6,625 nucleotides of DNA from Methanosarcina sp. (GCA_013331265.1 DUGS01000060.1:8749-15373), one strand, 5' to 3'; positions 1 through 5,970 are shown, numbered from the stretch's first letter. The notes: generated from the letters alone by a model not told the origin. Numbers and translations: made by a program.

Positions 1-497
1 TTTCCGGTTTTATTCTCAGCCACAAAAACTGCAGTGTTTGCTGCATCCTGAAAGACCACACCCATAAGAGGTGTTGTCTGAACAAGCACGCGGCCTTTTC
101 CAGGCTGTATCTCAACCGAGATATTTATCAGGGCACCTTCTTCAGAAACCGACTGTCTGATAAAAGGACCGTTTTGCTCAGTCTGGACTTTCTGGAAAAC
201 TGCAGGCCCCTGGAGGGTGGCAGATCCTTCCATACTCACAGGACACATTTGAGAACCATTCTGAAGCTCGTAGACTTTTTCACGATAATAGTCGAGCTGA
301 GAGGCATAAGACTGGAGAGACTGATTATCCTGAGCTATCTGCGTCTCGAGTCTTTTATTTTCCGTTTCAAGAGAATTTATCTGTGCATGCATTTTCTGGA
401 CCTGCTCCCCCTCAACCGGAGCCTGCGCGAATAGAAGAAAGTAAGCATTCGCAACAAGGGAAAGGACAAGAATAAAGGTGAGAAGCTTGGATTTCAT
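1..497 (-). CDS. Membrane-anchored S16 (Lon-like) serine peptidase, N-terminal part (C-terminus outside window)
   Basis: The frame is open from ATG at 497-495 to the window edge (165 residues). Residues 4-24 form a hydrophobic segment after a short positive N-terminus (MKSK), so it is a signal anchor or signal peptide. Residues 31-79 are rich in E, Q, K and L with heptad-like spacing and probably form a coiled coil. From about residue 93 a beta-rich domain begins. The stretch 127-162 (SVEI, then PGKGRVLVQTTPLMG and DAANTAVFVAEN) matches the start of the Lon proteolytic domain, where GxGxL, G-LG-VM and ESA-AA occur in the same order. Archaea are known to have stand-alone secreted or membrane S16 homologues of this layout. 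The Ser-Lys catalytic dyad would lie beyond the window, so activity cannot be judged. No Shine-Dalgarno is visible before the ATG. An AAATAAGTA element on the minus strand (524-532) could be a TATA box giving a very short leader. Family assignment is fairly sure; substrate is unknown. Confidence 0.72.
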   Translation of the reverse strand, partial: MKSKLLTFILVLSLVANAYFLLFAQAPVEGEQVQKMHAQINSLETENKRLETQIAQDNQSLQSYASQLDYYREKVYELQNGSQMCPVSMEGSATLQGPAVFQKVQTEQNGPFIRQSVSEEGALINISVEIQPGKGRVLVQTTPLMGVVFQDAANTAVFVAENKTG

Positions 498-587
498 ATA
501 ATGAATTATTTTGCAACGGCTGGTACTTATTTCTTCCTTTGGACGTCTGAAGGGACAAGAAAAAGAAAACTCTTCGTTTGAGCAATC

Positions 588-647
588 GACAGTGTACCGG
601 GAACAGAGACGGTGTACAGGAAAGAAAGACTGTGTACAGGGAAACTA
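588..647. repeat. Three 20-bp imperfect tandem repeats with GTGTAC core
   Basis: Units at 588-607, 608-627 and 628-647 each begin GAC, then N-GTGTAC-M-GG, followed by an A/G-rich tail. The cores are CAGTGTACCG (590-599), CGGTGTACAG (610-619) and CTGTGTACAG (630-639). Each core is an imperfect dyad around a central GT. The exact 20-bp period is about two helical turns, so the cores would face the same side of the DNA. The array lies between the Trypco1-like gene and the S16 peptidase gene, 91-150 bp upstream of the peptidase start codon. A multi-site operator or activator array is a reasonable inference; no binding protein is identified. Confidence 0.7.
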
Positions 648-659
648 CTTATTCAGGTT

Positions 660-692
660 GCAAAAAGCCAGCCTTAAAAACTGACCTTTCAG
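660..692 (-). terminator. Probable U-rich terminator of the Trypco1-like gene
   Basis: On the minus strand a small hairpin (CTGA-AAGG-TCAG, 692-681) overlaps the TGA stop codon and is followed at once by five T residues (680-676). A second five-T run follows at 666-662. Archaeal termination depends mainly on U-tracts in the transcript, and two of them just past a stop codon fit this. The stem is only four base pairs, so the T-runs carry most of the argument. Confidence 0.45.
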
Positions 693-1096
693 TAGATTTC
701 TTTGTTCTTTTCCTGCTCGTCACGTTTCCATATTAATGTAACGTTCAGACTTTTCTCCTTTTCTGACTTGGTAATGACTGCCTTTCCATCTGTAGTCAGG
801 AGAATATTAAAGCCCAGCTGTAACTGAGAAGGCCCATGCTCAAAAGGTATTTCCTCCACAGCATCTCCAACCATTCTCGAAAACTCCTTAATGAGAATCA
901 TTGCATTATTAATTGAACTTATGGATTTCTCTTCTACAGCTTTCGCAGATACGAGCGTCATCTTTATAGTGCCAGTTCCCGGAATATGCCCCAGTTCAGC
1001 TAAAATCGGTCTCACTTTCGCAGTTTCCGTATTGGATTTTTGATTTTCATCTTCACTATTGCTCTTGTCTTTATTAACAATGCTTTTAAGATTCAT
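689..1096 (-). CDS. Trypco1-like (CU044_2847-type) small domain protein
   Basis: This 135-residue protein has no signal peptide or membrane segment and is therefore probably cytosolic. Residues 1-28 are highly charged and likely disordered (MNLKSIVNKDKSNSEDENQK and onward). Residues 58-83 look like one amphipathic helix. Residues 89-124 form a compact beta-rich end with P89, LGF (94-96), GKAVI (104-108) and SLNVTLIW (116-123). The order helix, P-x-x-(hydrophobic)-x-(hydrophobic)-G-(F), GxAVI, then NVTLxW is the pattern I recall for the 'trypsin-co-occurring domain 1' family, usually annotated CU044_2847 family. Those proteins often sit beside trypsin-like peptidases or in predicted conflict systems in bacteria; their biochemical role is not established. 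Here the next gene downstream encodes an S16 peptidase, which is unrelated to trypsin. The start is supported by GGGGGTGG (1110-1103), six bases before the ATG. The family call is from memory of motifs and is moderately sure. Confidence 0.62.
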   Translation of the reverse strand: MNLKSIVNKDKSNSEDENQKSNTETAKVRPILAELGHIPGTGTIKMTLVSAKAVEEKSISSINNAMILIKEFSRMVGDAVEEIPFEHGPSQLQLGFNILLTTDGKAVITKSEKEKSLNVTLIWKRDEQEKNKEIY

Positions 1097-1121
1097 GTAT
1101 TACCACCCCCAGGGTAATACA
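1096..1121 (-). promoter_or_regulatory. Perfect 9-bp inverted repeat enclosing the Shine-Dalgarno of the Trypco1-like gene
   Basis: The arms TGTATTACC (1096-1104) and GGTAATACA (1113-1121) are exact reverse complements around an 8-nt centre. In the minus-strand RNA the G-rich ribosome-binding sequence occupies the loop and inner stem, and the A of the AUG is the last paired base. It could act as a translational control hairpin or as a DNA operator just downstream of the promoter. The structure is seen directly; its role is inferred. Confidence 0.6.
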
Positions 1122-1180
1122 GGGACGTATGACAGAGAAAGAATACATCCCGGAAAGAGAGAATAAGATACATAAAATTG

Positions 1181-1188
1181 TATATAAT
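1181..1188 (-). promoter_or_regulatory. TATA box candidate for the Trypco1-like gene
   Basis: The minus strand reads AATTATATAC around this site, close to the archaeal box A consensus. Initiation about 27 bp downstream would fall near 1158 and give a leader of roughly 60 nt, containing the 1096-1121 inverted repeat. The site lies in the 119-bp gap after cysS, which argues for independent expression of the downstream gene. Confidence 0.42.
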
Positions 1189-1215
1189 TGGATAAATAAA
1201 TACTGCTTTTTATTT

Positions 1216-2637
1216 TTAACTTTCTTCAGCTTTCTTTATATCCGGCCCTTCTTTTTTGTCCTGTACGACATATCCCAGTGCCTTTATTTTCTCCCTTATG
1301 GTATCGGAAGTTTTCCAGTCTTTCTTTTTTCGGGCAGCCTCACGTTCCTCCACAAGCCTGACAACTTCTTCCGGGATTTCCTCTCTGGCTGCCTGTGCAA
1401 AAAGGCCCAGGACATCCGAAAACTGCCTGTAAAGGGCATGGACTTTTTCCAGGACCACCCTGTTTTTTCCGGCTTCGAGGTATACGTTAGCTGTGCGCGA
1501 AAGTTCCCTGAAAACAGTCAGGGCCTTAGGCGCATTGAAATCATCTTCAAGGGCTTCCCTGAACTGGATCTCAAATTCAGGAAGGGATTTAAGGACCTCG
1601 CAGTCTCCTGGATATGGTTCATCTTCTGCATTTTCAAGGGCAAACTCAAGGTTATGGAGGGTCTCTTTAAGCCTCAGATAATTGTTTTTTGCATTTTCTG
1701 CAAAGGATTCGGAATAGTCCAGTTTTTTCCGGTAGTGAACTGAAAGGAACATGAAACGGACAACCTCGCCCCCGTACGTCTCAACTATCTCGGGCAGGGT
1801 GAAAACGTTTCCTTTGGACTTGCTCATCTTCTCCCCTTCAACTATCAGGTGCTCCCCATGAATCCAGTATAATGCGAAAGGCTTTCCGGTTGCACCTTCT
1901 GACTGGGCAATCTCATTTTCGTGGTGCGGGAAGATCAGGTCCACACCTCCTGTATGGATGTCCAGGGTCGGCCCAAAACTGTTCATTGCCATTACCGAGC
2001 ATTCAATATGCCAGCCTGGACGGATTTTTCCCCACGGGCTTTCATAATAGATCCCCCTTTCAATTTCCTCAGGCGTTGAGGCTTTCAGTAGAGCAAAGTC
2101 CCTCGGGTTGTCCTTGTCATACTCGTCCACATCCACAGACGCGCCGATCAGGATGTCATCAAAATTGAGCTTTGAAAGCTTGCCGTAATCCGGAAAACCT
2201 GAAATCCTGTAATAGACAGACCCGCCTTTTTCATAAGCCAGCCCCTTTTCAATCAGTTTCCGTGCAAGCTCGATCATGCCGTCAACGTTTTCCGTAGCCC
2301 TTGGATATGCAAAAGCCCGCTTTATATTCAGCATGTCAAGCCCTTTAAAGAATTCTGCAGTGTATTTATACGTAAAGTCCTTGAGAGACATTCCGGCTGC
2401 TTTTGAGTCCCTGATAGTTTTGTCGTCTATATCCGTGATGTTCATTACGAGTTTTACCCTGTACCCCAGATACTCAAGAGTTCTGACTACATTGTCAGTC
2501 ATCAGGAAAGTCCGGTAGTTCCCTATGTGAGGCATATTATAGACCGTGGGCCCGCAGGCATAAATCGAAACCTCACCTTCCTTTACAGGTTTGAATATTT
2601 CTTTTTCTCTTGTCAGGGTATTGTAGACTTGCAGCAT
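1216..2637 (-). CDS. cysS: Cysteinyl-tRNA synthetase (CysRS)
   Basis: This class I aminoacyl-tRNA synthetase attaches cysteine to tRNA-Cys in the cytosol using ATP. At 473 residues it has full family length. The HIGH motif is HIGN at 37-40 within GPTVYNMPHIGNYRTF, and the KMSKS motif is at 270-274. The zinc ligands that make the family cysteine-specific are all present: C28 (YACGPT), C213 (HIECS), H238 and E242 (FPHHENE), each offset by at most four residues from the E. coli enzyme. Residues after about 310 form the helical anticodon-binding part, ending in a Lys-rich tail. The ATG at 2637 is preceded by GAGG (2649-2646), seven bases upstream. Methanosarcina species are known to keep CysRS alongside the indirect SepRS/SepCysS route; the second route is not visible here. 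No convincing private TATA box was found in the 153-bp gap after maf, so cotranscription with maf is possible. Nothing suggests decay. Confidence 0.97.
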   Translation of the reverse strand: MLQVYNTLTREKEIFKPVKEGEVSIYACGPTVYNMPHIGNYRTFLMTDNVVRTLEYLGYRVKLVMNITDIDDKTIRDSKAAGMSLKDFTYKYTAEFFKGLDMLNIKRAFAYPRATENVDGMIELARKLIEKGLAYEKGGSVYYRISGFPDYGKLSKLNFDDILIGASVDVDEYDKDNPRDFALLKASTPEEIERGIYYESPWGKIRPGWHIECSVMAMNSFGPTLDIHTGGVDLIFPHHENEIAQSEGATGKPFALYWIHGEHLIVEGEKMSKSKGNVFTLPEIVETYGGEVVRFMFLSVHYRKKLDYSESFAENAKNNYLRLKETLHNLEFALENAEDEPYPGDCEVLKSLPEFEIQFREALEDDFNAPKALTVFRELSRTANVYLEAGKNRVVLEKVHALYRQFSDVLGLFAQAAREEIPEEVVRLVEEREAARKKKDWKTSDTIREKIKALGYVVQDKKEGPDIKKAEES

Positions 2638-2743
2638 TCGGCACGCCTCTGTTTATTTAATTATGGGAAAAATTAGCCCAATCCTCGATTAGCACTATCT
2701 GTTACTATTACTTCCAATTGCTTTATTACTTTTGCAGCTCGGG

Positions 2744-2796
2744 CAAAAACTCCTGAATAAAGAGCTTGAAATTCCCTGGCAAGAAAGGAGTCAGGA
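2744..2796 (-). terminator. Weak terminator candidate after maf
   Basis: On the minus strand TCCTGA (2796-2791), which includes the maf stop codon, can pair with TCAGGA (2756-2751) across a 34-nt loop, and five T residues follow (2749-2745). The stem is short and the loop long, so this may be chance. If it is weak in practice, maf transcripts could read into cysS. Confidence 0.3.
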
Positions 2797-3384
2797 AAAG
2801 CCTTTTTCAAACACCGACACCCCAAGCCTTTCCAGGATTTTACCAAGCCGAAAAAGAGGAAGCCCAACCACATTAAAGAAATCCCCATCTACTTTTTCCA
2901 CCAGCACCGCCCCTTTTCCCTGAGCTGCAAAAGCTCCTGCTTTATCAAGAGGCTCTCCCGTCCTTACATAGGCTGAAATCTGTTCTTTGCTTATTTTAGC
3001 CATCCAGACATTTGTTGATTCGAATTCACTGATTTCCTGCATGCTGTCAAGGTCCAGGACCGTGAGTCCGGTTATAACCTGAATCTCCCTCCCGCTCACC
3101 TTTTCCAGCATTTTTTCAGCATTTTCCGGAGAGCCGGGCTTTCCCAGAATTTCTCCATTATAGATAACCGACGTATCAGCAGATATTACAATTCCGGAAT
3201 TGAAGTGTTTTGCCACATCCCTGGCTTTTTCTACGGAGTGCTTAAGGAGAACCTCTTCAGGGTTCAGGCCAGGCTGAGGAGGTTCTTCATAAGAACTTGG
3301 ATAAACAAGAAATTTTTCTCCTATCAGCTGTTTAAGAAGTTCTTTTCGCCTGGGGGATGCAGACGCTAGAATTATCCTGCGCAT
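2791..3384 (-). CDS. Maf-family nucleoside triphosphate pyrophosphatase (dTTP/UTP-type)
   Basis: Maf proteins hydrolyse non-canonical or excess nucleoside triphosphates to the monophosphate and pyrophosphate, limiting their entry into nucleic acids. This 197-residue protein is of normal length. It starts with the phosphate-binding signature SASPRR (8-13). It also has SADTSV with the likely catalytic D70, GKP with K82, GRE-QVITGL (98-107), and the closing block EPLDKAGAFAAQGKGA plus VDGDFFNVVGLPL (144-177). The Q155-G-x-G context and the NVVGLPL ending resemble the YhdE-type dTTP/UTP enzymes more than the YceF m7GTP type, though AAQGKG replaces the usual YGIQG. No Shine-Dalgarno precedes the ATG; a TATA box centred about 27 bp upstream predicts a leaderless or nearly leaderless mRNA. 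The gene follows the antiporter gene after a 100-bp gap containing a hairpin and a tandem repeat. Family is near certain; subtype is inferred. Confidence 0.93.
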   Translation of the reverse strand: MRRIILASASPRRKELLKQLIGEKFLVYPSSYEEPPQPGLNPEEVLLKHSVEKARDVAKHFNSGIVISADTSVIYNGEILGKPGSPENAEKMLEKVSGREIQVITGLTVLDLDSMQEISEFESTNVWMAKISKEQISAYVRTGEPLDKAGAFAAQGKGAVLVEKVDGDFFNVVGLPLFRLGKILERLGVSVFEKGFS

Positions 3385-3406
3385 AGGGGAAAGTCTGAAT
3401 GGCTAG

Positions 3407-3415
3407 AATATATTT
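3407..3415 (-). promoter_or_regulatory. TATA box of maf
   Basis: The minus strand reads AAATATATT here, and the centre is about 27 bp before the maf ATG at 3384. That is the usual TATA-to-start-site distance in archaea, so transcription should begin at or within a few bases of the start codon. The lack of a Shine-Dalgarno fits. Confidence 0.55.
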
Positions 3416-3424
3416 CTATGTATA

Positions 3425-3462
3425 ATATCTCTATGCGTAAAAGATATCTCTATGCGTAAAAG
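3425..3462. repeat. Perfect 19-bp tandem direct repeat upstream of the maf TATA box
   Basis: ATATCTCTATGCGTAAAAG occurs at 3425-3443 and again, without a mismatch or gap, at 3444-3462. A degenerate third copy covers 3410-3425, where ATATTTCTATGTATAA can be aligned to ATATCTCTATGCGTAA with three differences; this copy overlaps the maf TATA box. The repeats therefore occupy the position just upstream of the preinitiation complex. A regulator-binding array is possible, as is a recent replication-slippage duplication. Confidence 0.75.
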
Positions 3463-3486
3463 CGAAAAAATGGTAAATTTTCGCTT
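3460..3486 (-). terminator. Hairpin and U-tract at the antiporter stop codon
   Basis: Perfect 9-bp arms AAGCGAAAA (3460-3468) and TTTTCGCTT (3478-3486) enclose a 9-nt loop. On the minus strand the hairpin begins inside the TAA stop codon of the antiporter gene, contains a six-T run (3470-3465) and is followed by further T residues. It is a good candidate for the 3' end of the antiporter transcript. Its far arm overlaps the end of the second 19-bp repeat. Confidence 0.55.
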
Positions 3487-5527
3487 ATGAGGGGACGCTT
3501 TCAAAGAATTTCCGGACATTATACAGGTCTTCGGCTTTCCCAAGGAGGATGCAGGCATCATTTGCCTGAAGAAGGAAGTCTCCGGCTGGAGTAGGGAACA
3601 TATCCAAACTCCTGCGAACTGATATAATAGTTAATCTATGCTTTTTCCTGAAATCCAGATCTGCAAGGGTTTTTCCATCGAACCTCGAGTCTTTTCCCAC
3701 CTTGAGAACCTGAATATCGATTCCCGGAAGCCCGTCCTTTATACTGAACCCACTGTCAATGCTCGGGTCGACAACCAGTTTTCGCAGTCTTCTGTAGCCG
3801 TTAGCTCTCAAATCATTTACCATTTTTTCTATATCTTCCCTTGGAACAAGATACTTTTCAAGCAGGCGGACAAAGATCTCCACTGAAGTCTCGTAATCTT
3901 CGGGAATTATTTCATCCGCGCCAAGTTTGTTGAGCTGTTTCATTTCCTTCAGGTCATGCACCTTTGCAATTACACAGATGCTGGGATTCATCTCCTTTGC
4001 AGTCTCGACTATTTTCCTTGTAGTATCTGCATCAGACATACCAATAACAAGGACTCTTGCATATTTTATGCCTGCATACTCGAGTACGGCTCCAAGTGTT
4101 GCATCCCCATATTGTATTTGTTCCTCTTTTTCTCTTTCTTGCCTGACAATGTCAGGGTTAGATTCTATAATCACATAAGGTACGCCTGCAGTTTTTGCAG
4201 CTCTTGATATTGTTTTTCCGGAGAAACCAAACCCTACAACTATCACGTGATCTTTAATCTCAGGCTCGATATTTTTTTCTTCTTCAAAAGTTCCTGATAA
4301 ACCCTGTACAAGTTTCATGCCCAAAACCGTATTTGAAGCTTTTTTTACAATGAAATCGGCAGACTTGTAAGAAGAATTGATCAAAAAGGGGGTTACTCCC
4401 ATAGTAAGGATTGAGACTGCTAAAATTGTCTGGTAAGTTTCCTCTGTCAGGAGAGAATATTCCAGTCCTAACCTGGAAAGAACAAAAGCTAACTCGCCTA
4501 TCTGTGAAAGTGCAATTCCTGTTAATATAGTTGTGCGGAGAGGGTACCCTAAAAGAAAGGATACAACCGTTCCTGCAATTGTTTTCAGGGTAATGACGCC
4601 GATTGTTGCAAGGATAAGAGTAGAAAAATTATCAAGCAAATAATTGACATTCAGAAGCGTGCCTACAGACACGAAGAAAAAACTCATAAACATGTCTTTT
4701 ATGGGTGAAATATTACCCAATGCCTGATGGTTGTAAGAAGACCCTGATATAACTGTCCCGGCTAAAAAAGCCCCAAGAGCCAGAGATAACCCTATACTGG
4801 AAGTAAAGACAGCTGCTGACAAACAGATGAATAAAACACTGACAAGGAATAACTGTTTGCTACCTGTCCTGCCTACATAATAAAATATCCGGGGAACCAG
4901 AACTTTAGCACTCAGGATGAAAACCGCGATAATAAGGGAGCCTTTAAGAAATATACTGGAAAGTTCTACATCAAGACTCACAGAGTTTCCTGCAAGCATA
5001 GGAGTCACGAGGATCATAGGTACGATAGTCAGGTCCTGAAATACTAGAATTGCAAGTGAGGTTTTCCCATGAGGAGTAAAGATTTCGTTTCTATCCTGGA
5101 GAACTTTGAGTACTACTGCAGTACTGCTGTGTGAAAGCAGGATACACCCTATGAAGATAGAGGTGGCAGGACTGAAACCCAGAACCAGGCAGGCAATAGA
5201 AACGAAAACTGTCGTGAAGAAAAGATGAAGAGATCCTCCCATCAAAGCGTCTTTTTTCATTTTCCAGAGTTCACTTAAGGAAAGGTCAACTCCTATTGTA
5301 AAAAGTAGAAAGATCATACCAAGCTCGGAGTTTAAGTCTACCAGGTCAGACCCGCCTTTCAGAACTCCAAGCCCATAAGGGCCGATCAGCATTCCGGTTA
5401 CAAGAAATCCCAGCACTGGAGGGATTTCAAATCTGGAGAATAGAGTAAGGATTAAAATAGCAAAGCCAAGGATTACATCAACATGTGCCAGTAGTATGGA
5501 AGAGTCCATCTCGTTTTGCGCCCCCAT
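3485..5527 (-). CDS. CPA2/Kef-type cation:proton antiporter with RCK_N and RCK_C domains
   Basis: This 680-residue integral membrane protein exchanges K+ or Na+ for protons across the cytoplasmic membrane. Residues about 12-390 hold some twelve hydrophobic segments typical of the Na_H_Exchanger fold. Conserved elements include LGFLVTGMLIGP (39-50), GLFLLF-like GMIFLLFTIGVDL (70-82), HSSTAVVLK (133-141), FQDLTIVPM with the ion-site aspartate D165 (163-171), and SQIGELAFVL (341-350). An RCK_N (TrkA-N) domain starts at 426: it has the nucleotide-binding GFGFSG (432-437), an acidic residue E455 at the end of the second strand as in NAD(H) binders, and GDAT (474-477). An RCK_C (TrkA-C) domain covers about 590-677. 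This layout suggests gating by a nucleotide or small ligand. No KefF-like partner is adjacent. The start is uncertain: the first ATG (5527) has no Shine-Dalgarno, while ATG at 5509 (residue 7) has GGGGG (5525-5521) 11 bases upstream. Ion specificity cannot be read from sequence. Confidence 0.93.
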   Translation of the reverse strand: MGAQNEMDSSILLAHVDVILGFAILILTLFSRFEIPPVLGFLVTGMLIGPYGLGVLKGGSDLVDLNSELGMIFLLFTIGVDLSLSELWKMKKDALMGGSLHLFFTTVFVSIACLVLGFSPATSIFIGCILLSHSSTAVVLKVLQDRNEIFTPHGKTSLAILVFQDLTIVPMILVTPMLAGNSVSLDVELSSIFLKGSLIIAVFILSAKVLVPRIFYYVGRTGSKQLFLVSVLFICLSAAVFTSSIGLSLALGAFLAGTVISGSSYNHQALGNISPIKDMFMSFFFVSVGTLLNVNYLLDNFSTLILATIGVITLKTIAGTVVSFLLGYPLRTTILTGIALSQIGELAFVLSRLGLEYSLLTEETYQTILAVSILTMGVTPFLINSSYKSADFIVKKASNTVLGMKLVQGLSGTFEEEKNIEPEIKDHVIVVGFGFSGKTISRAAKTAGVPYVIIESNPDIVRQEREKEEQIQYGDATLGAVLEYAGIKYARVLVIGMSDADTTRKIVETAKEMNPSICVIAKVHDLKEMKQLNKLGADEIIPEDYETSVEIFVRLLEKYLVPREDIEKMVNDLRANGYRRLRKLVVDPSIDSGFSIKDGLPGIDIQVLKVGKDSRFDGKTLADLDFRKKHRLTIISVRRSLDMFPTPAGDFLLQANDACILLGKAEDLYNVRKFFESVPS

Positions 5528-5529
5528 AA

Positions 5530-5558
5530 TCAGAACAAAAAAATCTTAAAAGTTCTGA
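5530..5558 (-). promoter_or_regulatory. Leader hairpin immediately before the antiporter start codon
   Basis: Exact 7-bp arms TCAGAAC (5530-5536) and GTTCTGA (5552-5558) flank a 15-nt loop that contains a seven-T run on the minus strand. The hairpin ends two bases before the first ATG, where a ribosome-binding site would otherwise lie. It may affect translation start or simply be AT-rich chance. Confidence 0.4.
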
Positions 5559-5585
5559 AAATGAATTTCTTGATTTTTCAAGGGG

Positions 5586-5593
5586 CATATAAA
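5586..5593 (-). promoter_or_regulatory. TATA box of the antiporter gene
   Basis: The minus strand reads GATTTATATGCC here, a near-consensus archaeal box A. Initiation about 25 bp downstream would fall near 5563, giving a leader of roughly 36 nt that consists mainly of the 5530-5558 hairpin. Confidence 0.55.
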
Positions 5594-5596
5594 TCA

Positions 5597-5615
5597 GAGT
5601 ATAAGTTTTATACTC
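5597..5615. promoter_or_regulatory. Palindromic operator candidate at the antiporter promoter
   Basis: Perfect 8-bp arms GAGTATAA (5597-5604) and TTATACTC (5608-5615) surround a 3-bp centre. The palindrome starts three base pairs upstream of the TATA box, covering the TFB-recognition position. Dimeric helix-turn-helix regulators of archaea commonly bind such sites to block or recruit TBP/TFB. The geometry is seen; the regulator and its effect are unknown. Confidence 0.5.
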
Positions 5616-5912
5616 GCCCCCCTCAAATATTGTACACTGTAAATAAACAAATATATCAACAGATATAATATTTTTGGTAGGAAGTAGACAAATAGTGGAG
5701 AAAAAATTTTGTATTTAGAATCGAGCATTCAGGTTGTACTTTTTTCTCTATTGAATTCATTTTTCTCAATATTTCTACATGGAACTGTTATTATAGAAAA
5801 CTGAGATAGGGCCGTTAAAAAAGAGACGCTGTTGATAAAACTAAAAATTGTATTTTCATGGGATAAAAATCCAGAAGTTCATAGAAGTTAATATTGTCTC
5901 TACAACCGTTCG

Positions 5913-5933
5913 TAATATTTAAAACAAATATTA
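5913..5933. repeat. AT-only inverted repeat
   Basis: TAATATTT (5913-5920) and AAATATTA (5926-5933) are exact reverse complements around AAAAC. The arms contain only A and T in a very AT-rich region, so chance is a real possibility. It lies about 38 bp upstream of the 5971-5978 TATA-like site. Confidence 0.35.
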
Positions 5934-5970
5934 TAAAATACTTCAGACTTTTGCCCTAAAAAGTTCCCCT

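Noticed and set aside
174..434. Rightward open frame of 86 codons
   Set aside because: It is antisense to the S16 peptidase gene, whose frame has a signal anchor, coiled coil and Lon-type motif; the rightward translation shows no family features.
491..505. Short dyad TTCAT-TAT-ATGAA across the S16 peptidase start codon
   Set aside because: Five-base AT-rich arms are expected by chance in this composition.
588..647. Possible CRISPR or mobile-element end
   Set aside because: The units are adjacent with no spacers, only three copies exist, and no cas, transposase or target-site duplication is present.
1129..1743. Rightward open frame of 204 codons with many aromatic residues
   Set aside because: It lies mostly opposite cysS and its hydrophobic look comes from reverse-reading Lys/Glu-rich codons. 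No ribosome-binding site or family motif is seen.
2638..2790. Private promoter for cysS
   Set aside because: The A/T run at 2653-2662 is too close to the ATG to act as a TATA box for a message carrying the visible GAGG site, and the element near 2721-2728 is too weak to call.
2673..2888. Leftward open frame of 71 codons overlapping the end of maf
   Set aside because: It overlaps maf in another frame on the same strand, and the Maf frame carries the conserved C-terminal block there.
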